Below are positions 36,552-48,784 of a stretch of DNA of 64,000 bases, piece after piece; position 1 is the first letter of the stretch; each line of letters begins with the position of its first letter. Below the pieces are notes generated by a model. The model was not told the DNA's origin, searched no databases, and saw nothing but the letters and a program-made list of their open reading frames with translations. Source of the DNA: Salvelinus alpinus (lineage: Eukaryota > Chordata > Actinopteri > Salmoniformes > Salmonidae); assembly GCF_045679555.1 (NCBI RefSeq), contig NC_092092.1:22496969-22560968 (forward strand). Direction: 5' to 3'. A program made the position numbers and the translations under genes.

Positions 36552-36966
36552 ATCAAGGCACAAGGCGAGACCCAGATGCAGGCACAGGAGGTAGATGGTT
36601 GGAGTCTTACAATGTTTATTAATCCAAAAAGGGGTAGAATGGTCGTGTACAGGCTAAAGGTCAAAACCAGTTCAGAGTCCAATAGGTATCGAAGGGCAAG
36701 CAGATTCAAGGTCAGGACAGGCAGGATGATCATGCAGGCGGGAAAGTAGTCCAGAGTCAGGCTGTGGTCAAAACCAGGAAGACTAGCTAAAGAGAATAGC
36801 AAAAGGAGTATGGGGAAAAACACGAAGGTTGACTTGACTAAACATACAAGATGAACTGGCACAGAGAGACAGGAAACACAGGGATAAATACACTGTGGAA
36901 AATAAGCGACACCTGGAGGGGGTGGAGACAATCACAGGGACAGGTGAAACAGATCAGGGCATGACA
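36552..36966 (-). mobile_element. Solo LTR, 415 bp, 5-6-bp target duplication
   Basis: In reverse complement it begins 'tgtcatgccctgatctgttt' and ends '..gcacaaggcgag' complement near 'ccttgata'. 'cagtgt' flanks both sides (36546-36551 and 36967-36972), while copy 2 of the host element has it once ('tctcccagtgtctgg', about 45095). It is the same family as 34515-36262 but sits at a different site with a different duplication. Confidence 0.87.
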
Positions 36967-37463
36967 CAGTGTCTGTTGGAAAGCAGGATTTTGCCTGTGT
37001 TTAACTCTATTCCATTTATTTTTATAATAAAAAAAAAACTCCCTAGTCCTTGCTGATGACAAGCATACCCATAACATGATGCAGCCAACACCATGCTTGA
37101 AATTATGATGAGTGGTACTTAGTGATGTGTTGTGCTGGATTTTCCCCAAACATAACACTTTGTATTTAGGACAATAAGGTAATTTCTTTTCCACATTTCT
37201 TGCAGTTTTACTTTAGCGCCTTATTGCAAACAGGATGCATGTTTTTGAATATTTTTATTCTAGAGGCTTCCTTCTTTTCACTCTACAAATTAGGTTTGTA
37301 TTGTGGAGTAACTACAATGTTGTTGATCTATCCTCAGTTTTCTCCTTTAACTGTTTTAAAGTCACCATTGACCTTACGGTGAAATCCCTAAGCAGTTTCC
37401 TTCCTCTCCGGCAACTGAGTTAGGAAGGACGCCTGTATCTTTGTAGTGACTGGGTGTATTGAT

Positions 37464-39239
37464 TAGAGGTCGACCGATTAATCGGAATGGCCGATTAATT
37501 AGGGCTGATTTCAAGTTTTCATAACAATCGGAAATCGGTAATTTTGGACGTTGATTTAGCCAATTAAAAAAAAAAAATGTTTTACACCTTTATTTAACTG
37601 GGCAAGTCAGTTAAGAACATATTCTTATTTTCAATGACGGCCTAGGAACGGTGGGTTAACTGCCTTGTTCAGGGGCAGAACGACAGATTTTTACCTTGTC
37701 AGCTCAGGGATTCAATCTTGCAACCTTACGGTTAACTAGTCCAACGCTCTAACCACCTGCCTCACGAGGAGGTGTTACGCGAATGCAGTAAGAAGCCAAG
37801 GTAAGTTGCTAGCTAGCATTAAACTTATCTTATAAAAAACAATCAATCAATCAATCATAATCACTAGTTATAACTACACATGGTTGATGATATTACTAGT
37901 TTATCTAGCGTGTCCTGCGTTGCATATAATCGATGTAGTGCGCATTCGCGAAAAAGGACTGTCGTTGCTCCAACGTGTACCTAACCATGAACATCAATGC
38001 CTTTCTTAAAATCAATACACAGAAGTATATATTTTTAAACCTGCATATTTAGCTAAAAGAAATCCAGGTTAGCAGGCAATATTAACCAGGTGAAATTGTG
38101 TCACTTCTCTTGCGATCAATGCACGCAGAGTCAGAGTATATGCAACAGTTTGGGCCGCCTGGCTCATTGCGAACTAATTTGCCAGAATTTTACGTAATTA
38201 TGACATAACATTGAAGGTTGTGCAATGTTACAGGAATATTTAGACTTATGGATGCCACCCGTTAGATAAAATACGGAACGGTTCCGTATTTCACTGAAAG
38301 AATAAACGTTTTGTTTTCGAGATGATAGTTTCCGGATTCGACCATATTAATGACCTAAGGCTCGTATTTCTGTGTGTTATTATGTTATAAATAAGTCTAT
38401 GATTTGATAGAGCAGTCTGACTGAGCGATGGTAGGCACCAGCAGGCTCGTAAGCATTCATTCAAACAGCACTTTCGTGCGTTTTGCCAGCAGCTCTTCGC
38501 AATGCTTCAAGCATTGCGCTGTTAATGACTTCAAGCCTATCAACTCCCGAGATTAGGCTGGTGTAACCGATGTGAAATGGCTAGCTAGTTAGCGGGGTGC
38601 ACGCTAATAGCGTTTCAAACGTCACTCGCTCTGAGACTTGGAGTAGTTGTTCCCCTTGCTATGCATGGGTAACACTGCTTCGAGGGTGACTGTTGTCAAT
38701 GTGTTCCTGGTGAGAGCCCAGTTAGCGGCGAGGAGAGGGATGGAAGCTATACTGTTACACTGGCAATACTAAAGTGCCTATAAAGAACATCCAATAGTCA
38801 AAGGTATATGAAATACAAATCGTATAGAGAGAAATAGTCCTATAATTCCTATAATAACTACAACCTAAAACTTCTTACCTCGGAATATTGAAGACTCATG
38901 TTAAAAGGAACCACCAGCTTTCATATGTTCTCATGTTCTGAGCAAGGAACTTAAACGTTAGCTTTCTTACATGGCACATATTGCACTTTTACTTTCTTCT
39001 CCAACACTTTGTTTTTACATTATTTAAACCAAATTGAACATGTTTCATTATTTATTTGAGGCTAAATTGATTTTATTGATGTATTATATTAATTTAAAAT
39101 AAGTGTTCATTCAGTATTGTTGTAATTGTCATTATTACAACAACAAAAAATTGGCCGATTAATCGGTATCGGCTTTTTTTGGTCCTCCAATAATCGGTAT
39201 CGGTATCGGCGTTGAAAAATCATAATCGGTCGACCTCTA
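37464..39239. mobile_element. hAT-type non-autonomous element, 1.8 kb, 8-bp target duplication
   Basis: The 17-bp terminal inverted repeats 'tagaggtcgaccgatta' are perfect at both ends. 'gtattgat' is duplicated at 37456-37463 and 39240-39247. The paralogous copy of the host element near 46264-46280 shows the empty site with a single 'gtattgct', confirming precise insertion. Repeats of 'atcggtatcgg' occur near the right end. I see no transposase frame, so the element is non-autonomous or decayed. A reversed SINE interrupts it near the left end. Confidence 0.93.
37582..37772 (-). mobile_element. tRNA-derived SINE inside the hAT element
   Basis: Reverse complement: degraded head with 'ggttagagcgttggactagt', middle 'ctgtcgttctgcccctgaac', tail 'ttcttaactgacttgcccag' with A-rich 3' end at 37567-37580. 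Confidence 0.9.
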
Positions 39240-39771
39240 GTATTGATACACCATCCAAAGTGTAATTAATCATTTCACCATGCTCAAAGGTATATTCAAT
39301 GTCTGCTATTTTTTTACCTCTCTACCAATAGGTCAACTTCTTTGCAAGGCATTGGAAAACCTCCCTGGTCTTTGTGGTTCAATCTGTGTTTGAAATTAAC
39401 TGCTCGACTGAGTGATCTTACAGATAATTGTATGTGTGGGGTACAGAGATGAGGTAGTCATTCAAGAAGCATGTTAAACACTATTATTGCACACACAGTG
39501 AGTCCATGCAACTTATTATGTGACTTGTTAAGCACATTTTTACTCCTGAACTTATTAAGGTTTGCCACAAAAGGGTTGAATACTTAGACTCAAGACATTT
39601 CAGATGAACATTTTTCATTCATTTGTAAAAAAATAAATAAAAATAAAAACATAATTCCACTTTGTGTGTTGGCCAGTGACCAAAAAGATCTAAATTTAAT
39701 CAATTTTAAATTCAGACTGTAACAACATGTGGAAAAAGGTCAAGGGGTTGAATACTTTCTGAAGGCACTGT

Positions 39772-40955
39772 GAATCGGAATGGTCTTTTTAATATGTCCC
39801 AAATAGAATCCCAGACTCAGAGGTACAAAGCTGTGACAGAATAGGGACCTGGGATGCCACCTCTGTTCAGTTCCCTTTCTATGAATAATTAGTGATGTGT
39901 GTCAATATTGCGCCCCATAGTAACCATATGGTTAGTCCGGGCAGACAGGCGATTGTTTGGTGCTGTGAAATATTGTGTTGCCCTGTGAGTGCTGGAGCCA
40001 GTGGACGCAGGAACTGACAGTTACATTGTGTGAGTGAATGGGAAAACTTCTGAGGCAGAGATGCGAGTGGACCCAGACAGAATGTCCTGACCCTGGATAG
40101 AAAGGCCGATTTGACATGGTATAGGCTCTTCCTTCATCTCCTCAGACTAGCCATTAGGCAGACCAAAAGGAAGCCCACTTAACTTATGGATGCCTTTCAA
40201 ATAGAAAAAAAAAAAAGAATATATTTATGTCAGACATGTTGTGGGAAAAGCCTTTCTCCTCCACTTTGATTTAGTTAAACTGGTTACTTAACAGTAGTAG
40301 CGAACTGGTTGGCTTTCTTCTTTCAATAAAAATATAGTTCATACTATGATACCAGAACACAAGTATTTTGTAAGATAAAACAGAAACAATATCTCTATAA
40401 ATGGTCATATTCAGTGACTGTCTTGGTATTTGGATGTCAGCCATCCACACATTTTAATTATTTTATTTGTCAGGGACCATATGCAACTTTATTGCAGTCA
40501 AATGCAGCCTTTTGATGCATTGCACCAGATTTTGCTTTCCAATTTGATTTCCATATGCATACCTTAGTTACTCTATCCCACAGTAAATTCAGTGTGTATG
40601 TGAATCAGAAATGTATTATGGCAGCTAGGTACCACGTAATTTACTTTTTTGTTTGCTTATTTATTATATTTATAAAGTAACAAATTCAAATTAATTGTGG
40701 CTACTTTATCACCCTATAACTATTTTTGGGGATTACTTAGTTATCTCTATTGGGAGTTTATTTTCAATACTTAATATAGAAATAGTACTCAGAGCCAACC
40801 AAAACTATACTATGTATACGTACAGTAGGCTATTGCTTCCAAAAATGTGTAATAGGAAAGTTTAGGCATCTCAGAATTAAAGTCATTCCAGTAAGGCAGC
40901 TTTATACCACCATAATATGCTTCTCATTGTCATTTAAAGGTCCAACACAGCTGTT
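39772..40955. other. Unassigned intergenic sequence
   Basis: No recognisable gene, RNA or element end. Confidence 0.4.
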
Positions 40956-40958
40956 TTA

Positions 40959-41155
40959 TAGCCTAGTGGTTAGAGCGTCGGGCCAGTAACCGAAAGTTTT
41001 CTAGATCGAATCCCCGAGCTGACAAGGTAAAAATCTGTCGTTCTGCTCCTGAACAAGGCAGTTAACCCACTGTTCCTAGGCCGTCATTGTAAATAAGAAT
41101 TTGTTCTCAACTGACTTGCCTAGTTAAATAGAGGTTAAATAAAAAATACAAATAA
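40959..41155 (+). mobile_element. tRNA-derived SINE (HpaI-like head)
   Basis: Starts 'agcctagtggttagagcgtc', with 'ccagtaaccgaaag', 'ctgtcgttctgctcctgaac', tail 'ctcaactgacttgcctagtt' and an A-rich end with 'aataataataat'. The far 5' end is clipped. Confidence 0.92.
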
Positions 41156-44100
41156 TAATAATATCTCAGTATCAAATCATTTCTGGGTAACAATGAAGTA
41201 CCTTACTGTGATTATTTTCAAATAAAATGGTAAAAAAGGAACGAACATAGCTTCTTAGCAAAGAGCAATTTCTCAAGCAAGAATTCTGCTATGACTGTCT
41301 GGCAGTGGTCTGAGTGGGCAGGCCAAAACTCCATCCCACCAAATCTAGCTGAAATTTCAGGCGGTCTTTTCAAACTACTTCTACACTAAAATGGCATTTT
41401 CACAATATTATTCCAACCTCATAGTGTGGAAATATATACAAAACACAGGAAAATCAGGTTTTTAACTGCACTGGGCCTTTAACAACTGTACAGGCCATTT
41501 GATATAGACCATATGCATAGCAACTTTGTTAAATCAATTAATAAAACAAACAATATTAAGTTGTTCTTCCAACAAACATGTGATATGACCATGTTATTTG
41601 TGATACAGTATATTGCAGAATAGCTGTGCTTAAGTCTGAGAAAATGCGAGCAAGTGCTTATATTGTATGTGCAACGTGATCAAAACCCATATCTCCTCTG
41701 ATGTAGTAATCCACATCACTTTCATCATCCCTCTGCCAATTAGCATTCTGTTAGCCCATTCTGCTTTGTTCTCTAATAAAGACAGGCTAAATTGATGCCC
41801 CGTCTGCCTTTATCTTAAAAATAAAGTTGAACAATTAAGGCTCATGTCTCTTTGCACAGCTTTTGATCCTTCACAAAGCTTTCCCACTTGCTGCTTTTGG
41901 GGATGTAATGTGAAGCGCCCTGGTGGACCTCAAGCGAGGCAGTAACAAGCATGGGACGGCTCCCTTGTTTTTGCTCAATCAGGGGCATTGAGCGGCAGCG
42001 TTTAAACTATCAGTATGATTTATTTGTCGACATTGACCTGCAGACTGCTTAATTACCCTGGGATAATATCAGGCAGCGCCTCCTGACACCAACAGAAAGG
42101 CCAGTCCCTCGTGCTCTGTGGACCAACTGTTGACCTGATGGTCGGCATGACAGGCAGGGGTTATAGGTCAGGCCCGCACTGACCACTCCACACTGTTTCT
42201 CTGTGGAGACCGGAGCCGAAGACCATGCCCATGTAGTCAGGCCCACGAGGCTGCTGGGTAAATTATTCTCATTCCCCCTAACGAGGTGTTAAAATAGGAC
42301 GATGGACAGGACAGTCCCCAGTAACGTCGTGATGGCACTTAACCAGTCAGTCTGGCCCAGAGTGATAAATCATTGACCAAATGCACTCCTCTTTTGCAAA
42401 AGCTCATAACTGTCATGTCCAATACCTTCATCATTAAATATTCCGTGTTGTTCTGCTTTAGGTTGATTACCTAAGAAAACAGTGATATTGGTGAATTGAA
42501 CTTTTCACTTTCTTCAGAAGTTCATAATACATGACGGAAAGGAAAAGTAATTTTAAAATTAAATCTTTGCAACAGTCAAGGTAATGAAAAAGGATATAGA
42601 ATTGCTTGAAGTGAATTAAGGCAAAGTTAATTACAAGGCGAATGATGTCTGGAAAACAAACATTTAAAAAACACAGCTTGATACTAAAGAAACATTTAAC
42701 ATGTTCCCTCTTTGTTTATTCAATTGTGTTTTCTATATGCTTTGACACCAGGGGGTAAGCTTTTTTATATCAATTTGAACAGTCAATGAAAGTAAATGAG
42801 AAGGTATGAAAAAATCATGAGACAGAAAGTCATTAAAATCCATACTGAATCACAAAGTATTTTACCAAACAAAGTGCTGCCTTGTCATTGCAGAAAACTG
42901 AAAAGGAAGTTGTACCCTGTCATTAGATGGTTTCTCTCTGTCGCCTTGATAGAATACGATAACTTGTTGCAAGTCAACACATTATCAAAACAACATGAAA
43001 TGTCTCTGATTTGGAAAGAATAGCAAACACGATCAATACAGTAAGTCTTCAAGGGTTTGGCTATGCAGCTACAGTATTACTTTGATCTCTCCTTGACAAT
43101 TCTCAGCTACAATAAACCATTTTCTTTCTCATTATTTATTATCAAATTGACTTTTCATTTCATGACTAATCAAAGTTTTTCTTTAGGTGGGTATATTTGC
43201 AGATGGAATTTCACAAATTAAAAGTGTTAAACCCTTCCATCAAGGCATCAGTAAGGCAATATAATGGACGTAAATACCTTATGTGCAAAGACAAACAAAG
43301 TTCCATTAAAGTTGTTGCCTCCTATGTTTGACTGATGTTGGGGGTGCCAGATAAAAGTAAGGTAGCCTGATTCTTCTGGTGTGAACAAAAGCCAGTCTCT
43401 GCGGGCCACAGCCGCGCTCCCCACAGACTCCAGTTACCTGGGAGCCTGCAGCCTGGAGTCTGAGTAATGCTCCCCACACAAAGAGCATGACAGCAGAAGT
43501 GTGGAGAGAGTGATGAGGCGCCCCACTGGCCCTGCCTCTGCGCCTCTTCTCTGGGTCTCTTTCAGCCCTGTCCGTGCCCTAGTGCCAGAGGAGAGTAAAC
43601 ACTGTGTGTTCACACCAATAGCCTCTTTTCTCGTGCCGCCATTGGGGCCTGCCAGCAATGTGGCCTGAGGAGCTAGTGAAAGCCAAGATCTACTACAAAC
43701 AACATCATTTGTGATTCGAATTGAAAGGGAGTTGTTTGATAGACATGTCAAATTAATCTTCCCCTCAAAACTTCCCACTTAAGTTAAACAAAATCATTAC
43801 AATAATCAAAATTACATTTGGTGTAATACTAAAAAAGAACGCCATCCGACAAAACGCCATTAAACAAATCCCAAATATTGATATTGCTGATATTGATGTA
43901 CTAATGCATGTTGAATTGGAGATTGATTTGTAACCAGGAATCAATAATAATATATTGAAACTAAAATGACTCAATGCTTAAAGCCTGATGCAAAATTGCT
44001 GCTAAACGACTGGACCCTCTCTCATATCTTATCACCCACCCCATGCCATAAACACCCTCCTCCCTCCACCCCCTCCTCCCACAGCCACAAGTGTCCCACA

Positions 44101-44604
44101 GGGCAGAAGCGCCAATCTCTCTCCAGGGTGAAACAGCCCTCCCTCTACTCAGGGCCCCATTGTCACGGAACCCACGTCCCCTGGCCTTGGGAACTGACTC
44201 GCAACAGTTTGCAAATCTATGTGCTTGGCTCAGAGCCTGCAGATACCTTTGTCTACACCAGGCAGGGGAGCTGATAGCGAAGTTGGAACGTGTCATCATA
44301 GGGCACCCCAAGTCTGCAGAGCAGCCACATGGCTCCTGGGCCTCCCAGCCACCATATCCAACAAGGACATTCAAAGCACTGGCCATTCGTTAAACAGAAA
44401 CTGGGACCCGGTCCCCATGCTCTTCCTGGTCTCATCGCTGTGGCAACAAACAGTAGAGTATGGATTTGTAAAGGCTAGACGCAGCCCTGAAGTACCGTTT
44501 CTAAAGGGTCGTTCTTAAGCCCTCCTTAAGCTCTCGCTGAACAAGCCTAAGAGGCTTTTGGTTGGTTGGGGGGTATTGTCCCATTGCATCAATGCAATAA
44601 TATC
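41156..44604. other. Unassigned intergenic sequence
   Basis: The longest transposon-free stretch in the right half. A GC-richer part at 43380-44480 has several overlapping 60-140-codon frames on both strands, but none has a domain, splice context or biased composition beyond GC content. No gene called. Confidence 0.4.
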
Positions 44605-45208
44605 TACAGTGCCTTCAGAAAGTATTCATACCCCTTGACATATTCCACACATTTTGTTGTATTACAGCCTGAATTCAAAATGTATTAAATATAGTTTTAC
44701 CCATCTACACACAATAACCCATAATGATAACGTGTAAACATGTTTGTAGAAATTTTTGCAAATGTATTGAAATATCTCATTTACATAAGTATTCACACCC
44801 CTGAGGAAATACTTTGTAGAAGCACCTTTGGCAGCGATTACAGCTGTGAGTCTTTCTGGGTAAGTCTCTAAGACCTTTCCATACTTTGGCCATTATTATT
44901 ATCTCTTTCAAATTGGTTGCTGATCATTGCTAGACAACCATTTGCAGGTCTTTCCATAGATGTTCAAGTATATTTAAGTAATAAATGTAATTCAGCCACT
45001 CAGGAACATTCACTGTCTCTTGGTAAGCAACTCCAGTGTAGATTTGGCATTGTGTTTTAGGTTATTGTCCTTCTGAAAGGTGAATTCATCTCCCAGTGTC
45101 TGGTGGAAAGCAGACTGAACCAGGTTTTCCTCTAGGATTTTGCCTGTGCTTAGCTCTTTTTTTAATCCTAAATAACTCCCCAGTCCTTAACGACTTGTAA
45201 GCATACCC

Positions 45209-45363
45209 GTGTGGCTCAGTTGGTAGAGCATGGCGCTTGCAACGCCAGGGTTGTGGGTTCATTCCCCACGGGGGGACCAGGATGAATATGTATGAACTTT
45301 CCAATTTGTAAGTCGCTCTGGATAAGAGCGTCTGCTAAATGACTTAAATGTAAAAAATGTAAA
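45209..45363 (+). mobile_element. tRNA-derived SINE with tRNA-Ala-like head
   Basis: The head 'gtggctcagttggtagagca' (box A), 'tggcgcttgcaacgccag', 'ggttgtgggttcattcccca' (box B), then the core 'gtcgctctggataagagcgt' and 'ctgctaaatgacttaaatgt'. 'atacc' flanks both sides and is single in copy 1 of the host element. Although it folds like a tRNA 5' half, it is not a tRNA gene: no acceptor stem closes and it runs into SINE core. Confidence 0.9.
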
Positions 45364-45381
45364 TACCCATAACATGATGCA

Positions 45382-45937
45382 GCCATCCATCCTGACTGGT
45401 TGCATCACTGCCTGTTATGGCAACTGCTCGGCCTCCGACCGCAAGGCACTACAGAGGGTAGTGTGTACGGCCCACATCGCCATCCAGGCCCTAAAAATTG
45501 TCAAAGACTCCAGCCACCCTAGTCATAGACTGTTCTCTCTGTTACCGCAAGGCAAGCGGTACCGGAGCGCCAAGTCTAGGTCTAAGAGACTTCTAAACAG
45601 CTTCTACCCCCAAGCCATAAGACTCCTGAACATCTAATCAAATGTCTACCCAGACAATTTGCATTGCCCCCCACCCCCTTTTACACCTACATATTACCTC
45701 AATTACCTCGACTAACCGGTGCCCCCGCACATTGACTCTCTACAGGTACCCCCCTGTGTATAGTCTCGCTATTGTTATTTTACTGCTGCTCTTTAATTAC
45801 TTGTTACTTTTATTTCTTATTCTTATTTTTTTTTCTAACTGCATTGTTGGTTAGGGGCTCGTAAGTAAGCATTTCACTGTAAGGTCTACACCTGTTGTAT
45901 TCGGCGCATGTGACTAATAAATTTGGATTTGATTTGA
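45382..45937 (+). mobile_element. 3' end of an L2-like LINE
   Basis: Starts with coding sequence for the C-terminal end of the LINE protein, then a 3' UTR with 'ttacctcgactaaccggtgc' and the tail 'gtgactaataaatttggatt' / 'gatttgatttgac'. It matches the 3' UTR at 24240-24543. Confidence 0.9.
45383..45637 (+). pseudogene. L2-like LINE reverse-transcriptase C-terminus (5' truncated)
   Basis: An uninterrupted frame of about 85 codons reads 'LTGCITACYGNCSASDRKAL', 'LPQGKRYRSAKSRSKRLLNS' and ends 'FYPQAIRLLNI' stop. This Cys/Arg-rich tail is typical of the C-terminus of salmonid L2 LINE proteins. No catalytic motif is included because the element is 5' truncated, as usual for LINE insertions. Confidence 0.85.
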
Positions 45938-46623
45938 CTATACTAAGTGGGCCTCAGTAATGTGTTGTATTGGATTTTCCCCAATTATAACACTTTATGT
46001 ACACTTTGTTTGCCTTGTTGCAAACAGGATGCATGTTTTGGAATAGTTTTATTCTGTACAGGCTTCCTTCTTTTCGGTGTCAATTAGGTTTGTATTGTGG
46101 AGAAACTACAATGTTGTTGATCCATCCTCAGTTTTCTCCTATCACAGCCATTAAACTCTGTAACTGTGTTAAAGTCACCATTGTCCTCATGGTGAAATCC
46201 CTAAACGATTTATTTTCTCTCCGGCAAGTGAGTTAGGAAGGACGCCTGTATCTTTGTAGTGAGTGGGTGTATTGCTACACCATCCAAAGTGTAATTAATA
46301 ACTTCACCATGCTCAAAGGGATATTCAATGTCTGCTTTTTTTTGCCTTTTACCCATCTACCAATAGGTGCCCATCTTTCCGAGGAATTGGAAAACCTCCC
46401 TGGTCTTTGTGGTTTAATTTACATATGTTTGAAATGTACTGCTCAACTGAGGGATCTTACGGATAATTGTATGTGTGGGGTACAGAGATTAGTAGTCATA
46501 AATAAAATCATGTTAAACACTATTATTGCACACAGAGTGAGTCCATGCAACTTATTATGTGACTTGTTAAGCAAATTTTTACTCCTGAACTTATTTGGGT
46601 TGCCATAACAAAGGGGTTTGTAT

Positions 46624-47010
46624 TTGTATGTATTATGGATCCCCATTAGCTGTTGCCAAGGCAGCAGCTACTCTTCCTGGGGTTCAGCAAAATTAAGGCA
46701 GTTATACAATTTTAAAAACATTACAATACATGTATTACAGAATTCACAACACACTAAGTGTGAATCCTCAGGCCCATACTCCAATACCACATATCTACAA
46801 CACAAAATCCATGTGTACGTGTGTGTATAGTGCGTATGTTATCATGTGTATGTGTGCATGTGTCTGTGCCTATGTTTGTGTTGCTTCAGTCCCCACTGTT
46901 TCATAAGGTGTATTTTATCTGTTTTAAAAATGTGATTCTACTGCTTGCATCAGTTACCTGATGTGGAATAGAGCTCCATGTAGTCATTGCTCTATGAATA
47001 CTTATTGACT
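46624..47010 (-). mobile_element. 3' fragment of the 15.9-kb LINE family
   Basis: 'ggatccccattagctgttgc', 'cagcagctactcttcctggg' and the following A-rich part match the 3' region of the LINE at 15945 onward. It is inserted near the right end of the Tc1-like copy 2. Confidence 0.8.
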
Positions 47011-47034
47011 CTTGACATATCACCAAATTATGTC

Positions 47035-47107
47035 CTTTCAGCTTTTCATTTTTAATTAATTTGTTCTATATATAAAAACAAATTAATTAAAAATTAAAAG
47101 CTGAAAT
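47035..47107. repeat. Near-perfect AT-rich hairpin
   Basis: The left arm 47040-47065 ('agcttttcatttttaatt..') and the right arm 47077-47102 are complementary at 25 of 26 positions, and a few flanking bases also pair. The loop is 11 bp ('ctatatataaa'). It lies at the junction between the LINE fragment and the Tc1-like right end. Confidence 0.9.
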
Positions 47108-47207
47108 GTGTGTGTATATATATATTTAATCAATTTTAAATTCAGGCTGTAACACAACAAAATGTGGAAAAAGTCAAGGCGTGTGAATACTTTCTGAAGG
47201 CACTGTA

Positions 47208-48598
47208 GACGAACAACATACAATTGCTTCAGAGCAGGTGAAGATGTGACATCTTGACATAAACAATGTATTATTTGAATATCAATTGACAAAACAGTTG
47301 GGGCAGGATTGCAGGATCAAGGAAAATGTTTAATTTTGGATTAGTAATTTAATACTTCAAAAGAGGTGTGTACTGCAAGTAAATGGGGAAATGCCATTAT
47401 CAACAATAATTCATATATAGTGGCAATGACATAAGATATTTGGTACTATTTTCCACTAAAATACTGATATTGTTCACATATAATTTGATGATATGTCAAT
47501 AACATAATGGAAATACATATGAAAAGAAACTTAAGGTCACCATACAGCTAGACCTTTAAAAGAGGGTTGTCTCAAGAATACCTTCCCAGAGAGTGAGGCA
47601 ACAGTCAAGGCAGGAGACGTAGTCAAGCAGTTAAAGAGTGACATGGGATGAATTGTTTCTGCCTCTGCCTATTTCCCAGCCCCCGGTTGCCACAGTAAAT
47701 GTCACAATGACCATGGGATCAGTTCAAAGCCCAGCAGGGAAGGTCAATGTAATGTTATGTGTGACATGATATTCAACAATTCCTGTCCTTAGCAACAACA
47801 CAAGAATGCTGCTGAGCCAAGCGCTCAACAAAAATCTATGAAATTGCATTAATATCAACAATATTTCCATGTCTTTGTGGAGGAATGGATGGAGAGGTGT
47901 CAGGATCAAAGGACTGTTGGAGACATTGATGGGTTGAATATGCTGCATGAAAGGGAAGGGTAGCCTAAATAATTGTAGATATTACTGAGAAGACTTTATA
48001 TAGCTACAGGTGTAAAAGTTAATACACTATTTTGTACCCCAAAAATGTTAATCCAATTCAACCAAGTGTTGTTTGTGCAACTAACCCTAATATTAAGTGT
48101 GGCATGAAATTCAAACTTGGAAAAAAACTGTTTCCCTATTTGAATGGTAACTCTCCAGGCAAATAACCTAATTTACAGAGGACCACAAGGAAAAATATCA
48201 AGTGGTCAATAAACCCAGTTGAGTCAACCAAAATGCAAAAGACTAGAGGGGCATGTACAGGAGTACTGGGACGTGTGCTCTCCCTGGTGGAACAGAATGC
48301 CTGTGTTCCTGAATCTACTTACTAGGACAAGTGTCTGCCAACACACTGGCCTCGTAGTTCAGATAAGTCTACACTGCCACCAGGTGGTTATTTTTTGCAG
48401 CCCCTTATTGTCTTTCAAACAATGATGGAGCACAATCCCATTAAAAGTTGAGGAAGATTATCTTTTTTATTTTATTTGACCGTTATTTAAGCAGAGTGTC
48501 AGATTGAGACCAAGGTCTCTTTTGCAAGGGAGCTTTGCATGTGCCATTATTCATACAAAACAATCAGGTTGTGTTCCCTGTCGTAAAGCAATAATGCC
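47208..48598. other. Unassigned; LINE-tail-like piece at 48460-48560
   Basis: A short stretch 'attttatttgaccgttattt' with 'gagaccaaggtctcttttgc' resembles the 3' end of the LINE group that includes 57233-58329. Otherwise nothing is recognised. Confidence 0.4.
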
Positions 48599-48784
48599 AG
48601 GGCTCCCGGGTGTGCAGCAGTCTGCAGCACTGCATTGCACTGCTAAAGGTGTCACTACAGACTCTGGTTCAATCACAGGCTGTACCACAACCATCTGTGA
48701 TCGGGAGTCCCAATTTGCCCGGGTTTGGCCGAGGTAGGCCGTCATTGTAAATAAGAGAACTGACTTGCCTAGTTAAATAAAAAA
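48599..48784 (+). mobile_element. SlmI-type SINE
   Basis: Degraded head 'gggctcccgggtgtgcagca', box-B-like 'ctctggttcaatcacaggct', 'gatcgggagtcccaatttgc' and tail 'gaactgacttgcctagttaa' plus A-run. Confidence 0.85.

Larger units (their letters stand above)
34392..39770 (-). mobile_element. Tc1-like element carrying four nested insertions (copy 1)
   Basis: The left end 'caagtgcctttagaaagtat' and the right end (reverse complement 'cagtgccttcagaaagtatt') are TIRs of the same family as 44607-47205. With insertions removed the element is about 1.4 kb and aligns throughout with copy 2. Minus-strand transposase blocks survive, such as FQQDNNLKHKANY and a degraded Glu motif 'DLNPFGNLW' near 36400. 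Nested elements: solo LTR 34515-36262 (with another LTR element inside), solo LTR 36552-36966, and hAT 37464-39239 (with a SINE). Confidence 0.88.
44607..47205 (-). mobile_element. Tc1-like element with nested SINE and two LINE pieces (copy 2)
   Basis: The ends 'cagtgccttcagaaagtatt' are inverted on both sides, with TA at 44605-44606 and 47206-47207. It aligns with copy 1 (34392-39770) across blocks such as 'tttggcagcgattacagctg' and 'acaccatccaaagtgtaatt'. It lacks copy 1's LTR and hAT insertions but carries a SINE (45209-45363), an L2 3' end (45382-45937) and another LINE 3' end (46624-47010). Transposase coding is almost erased. Confidence 0.92.

Noticed and set aside
43961-44393. Overlapping 100-141-codon frames on both strands
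   Set aside because: A GC-rich stretch open in several frames on both strands; no domain, signal peptide, membrane segment or plausible splice pattern.
45209-45285. tRNA-Ala gene
   Set aside because: Box A and B are present but no acceptor stem closes; it continues into a SINE core and tail, with short host duplications on both sides.
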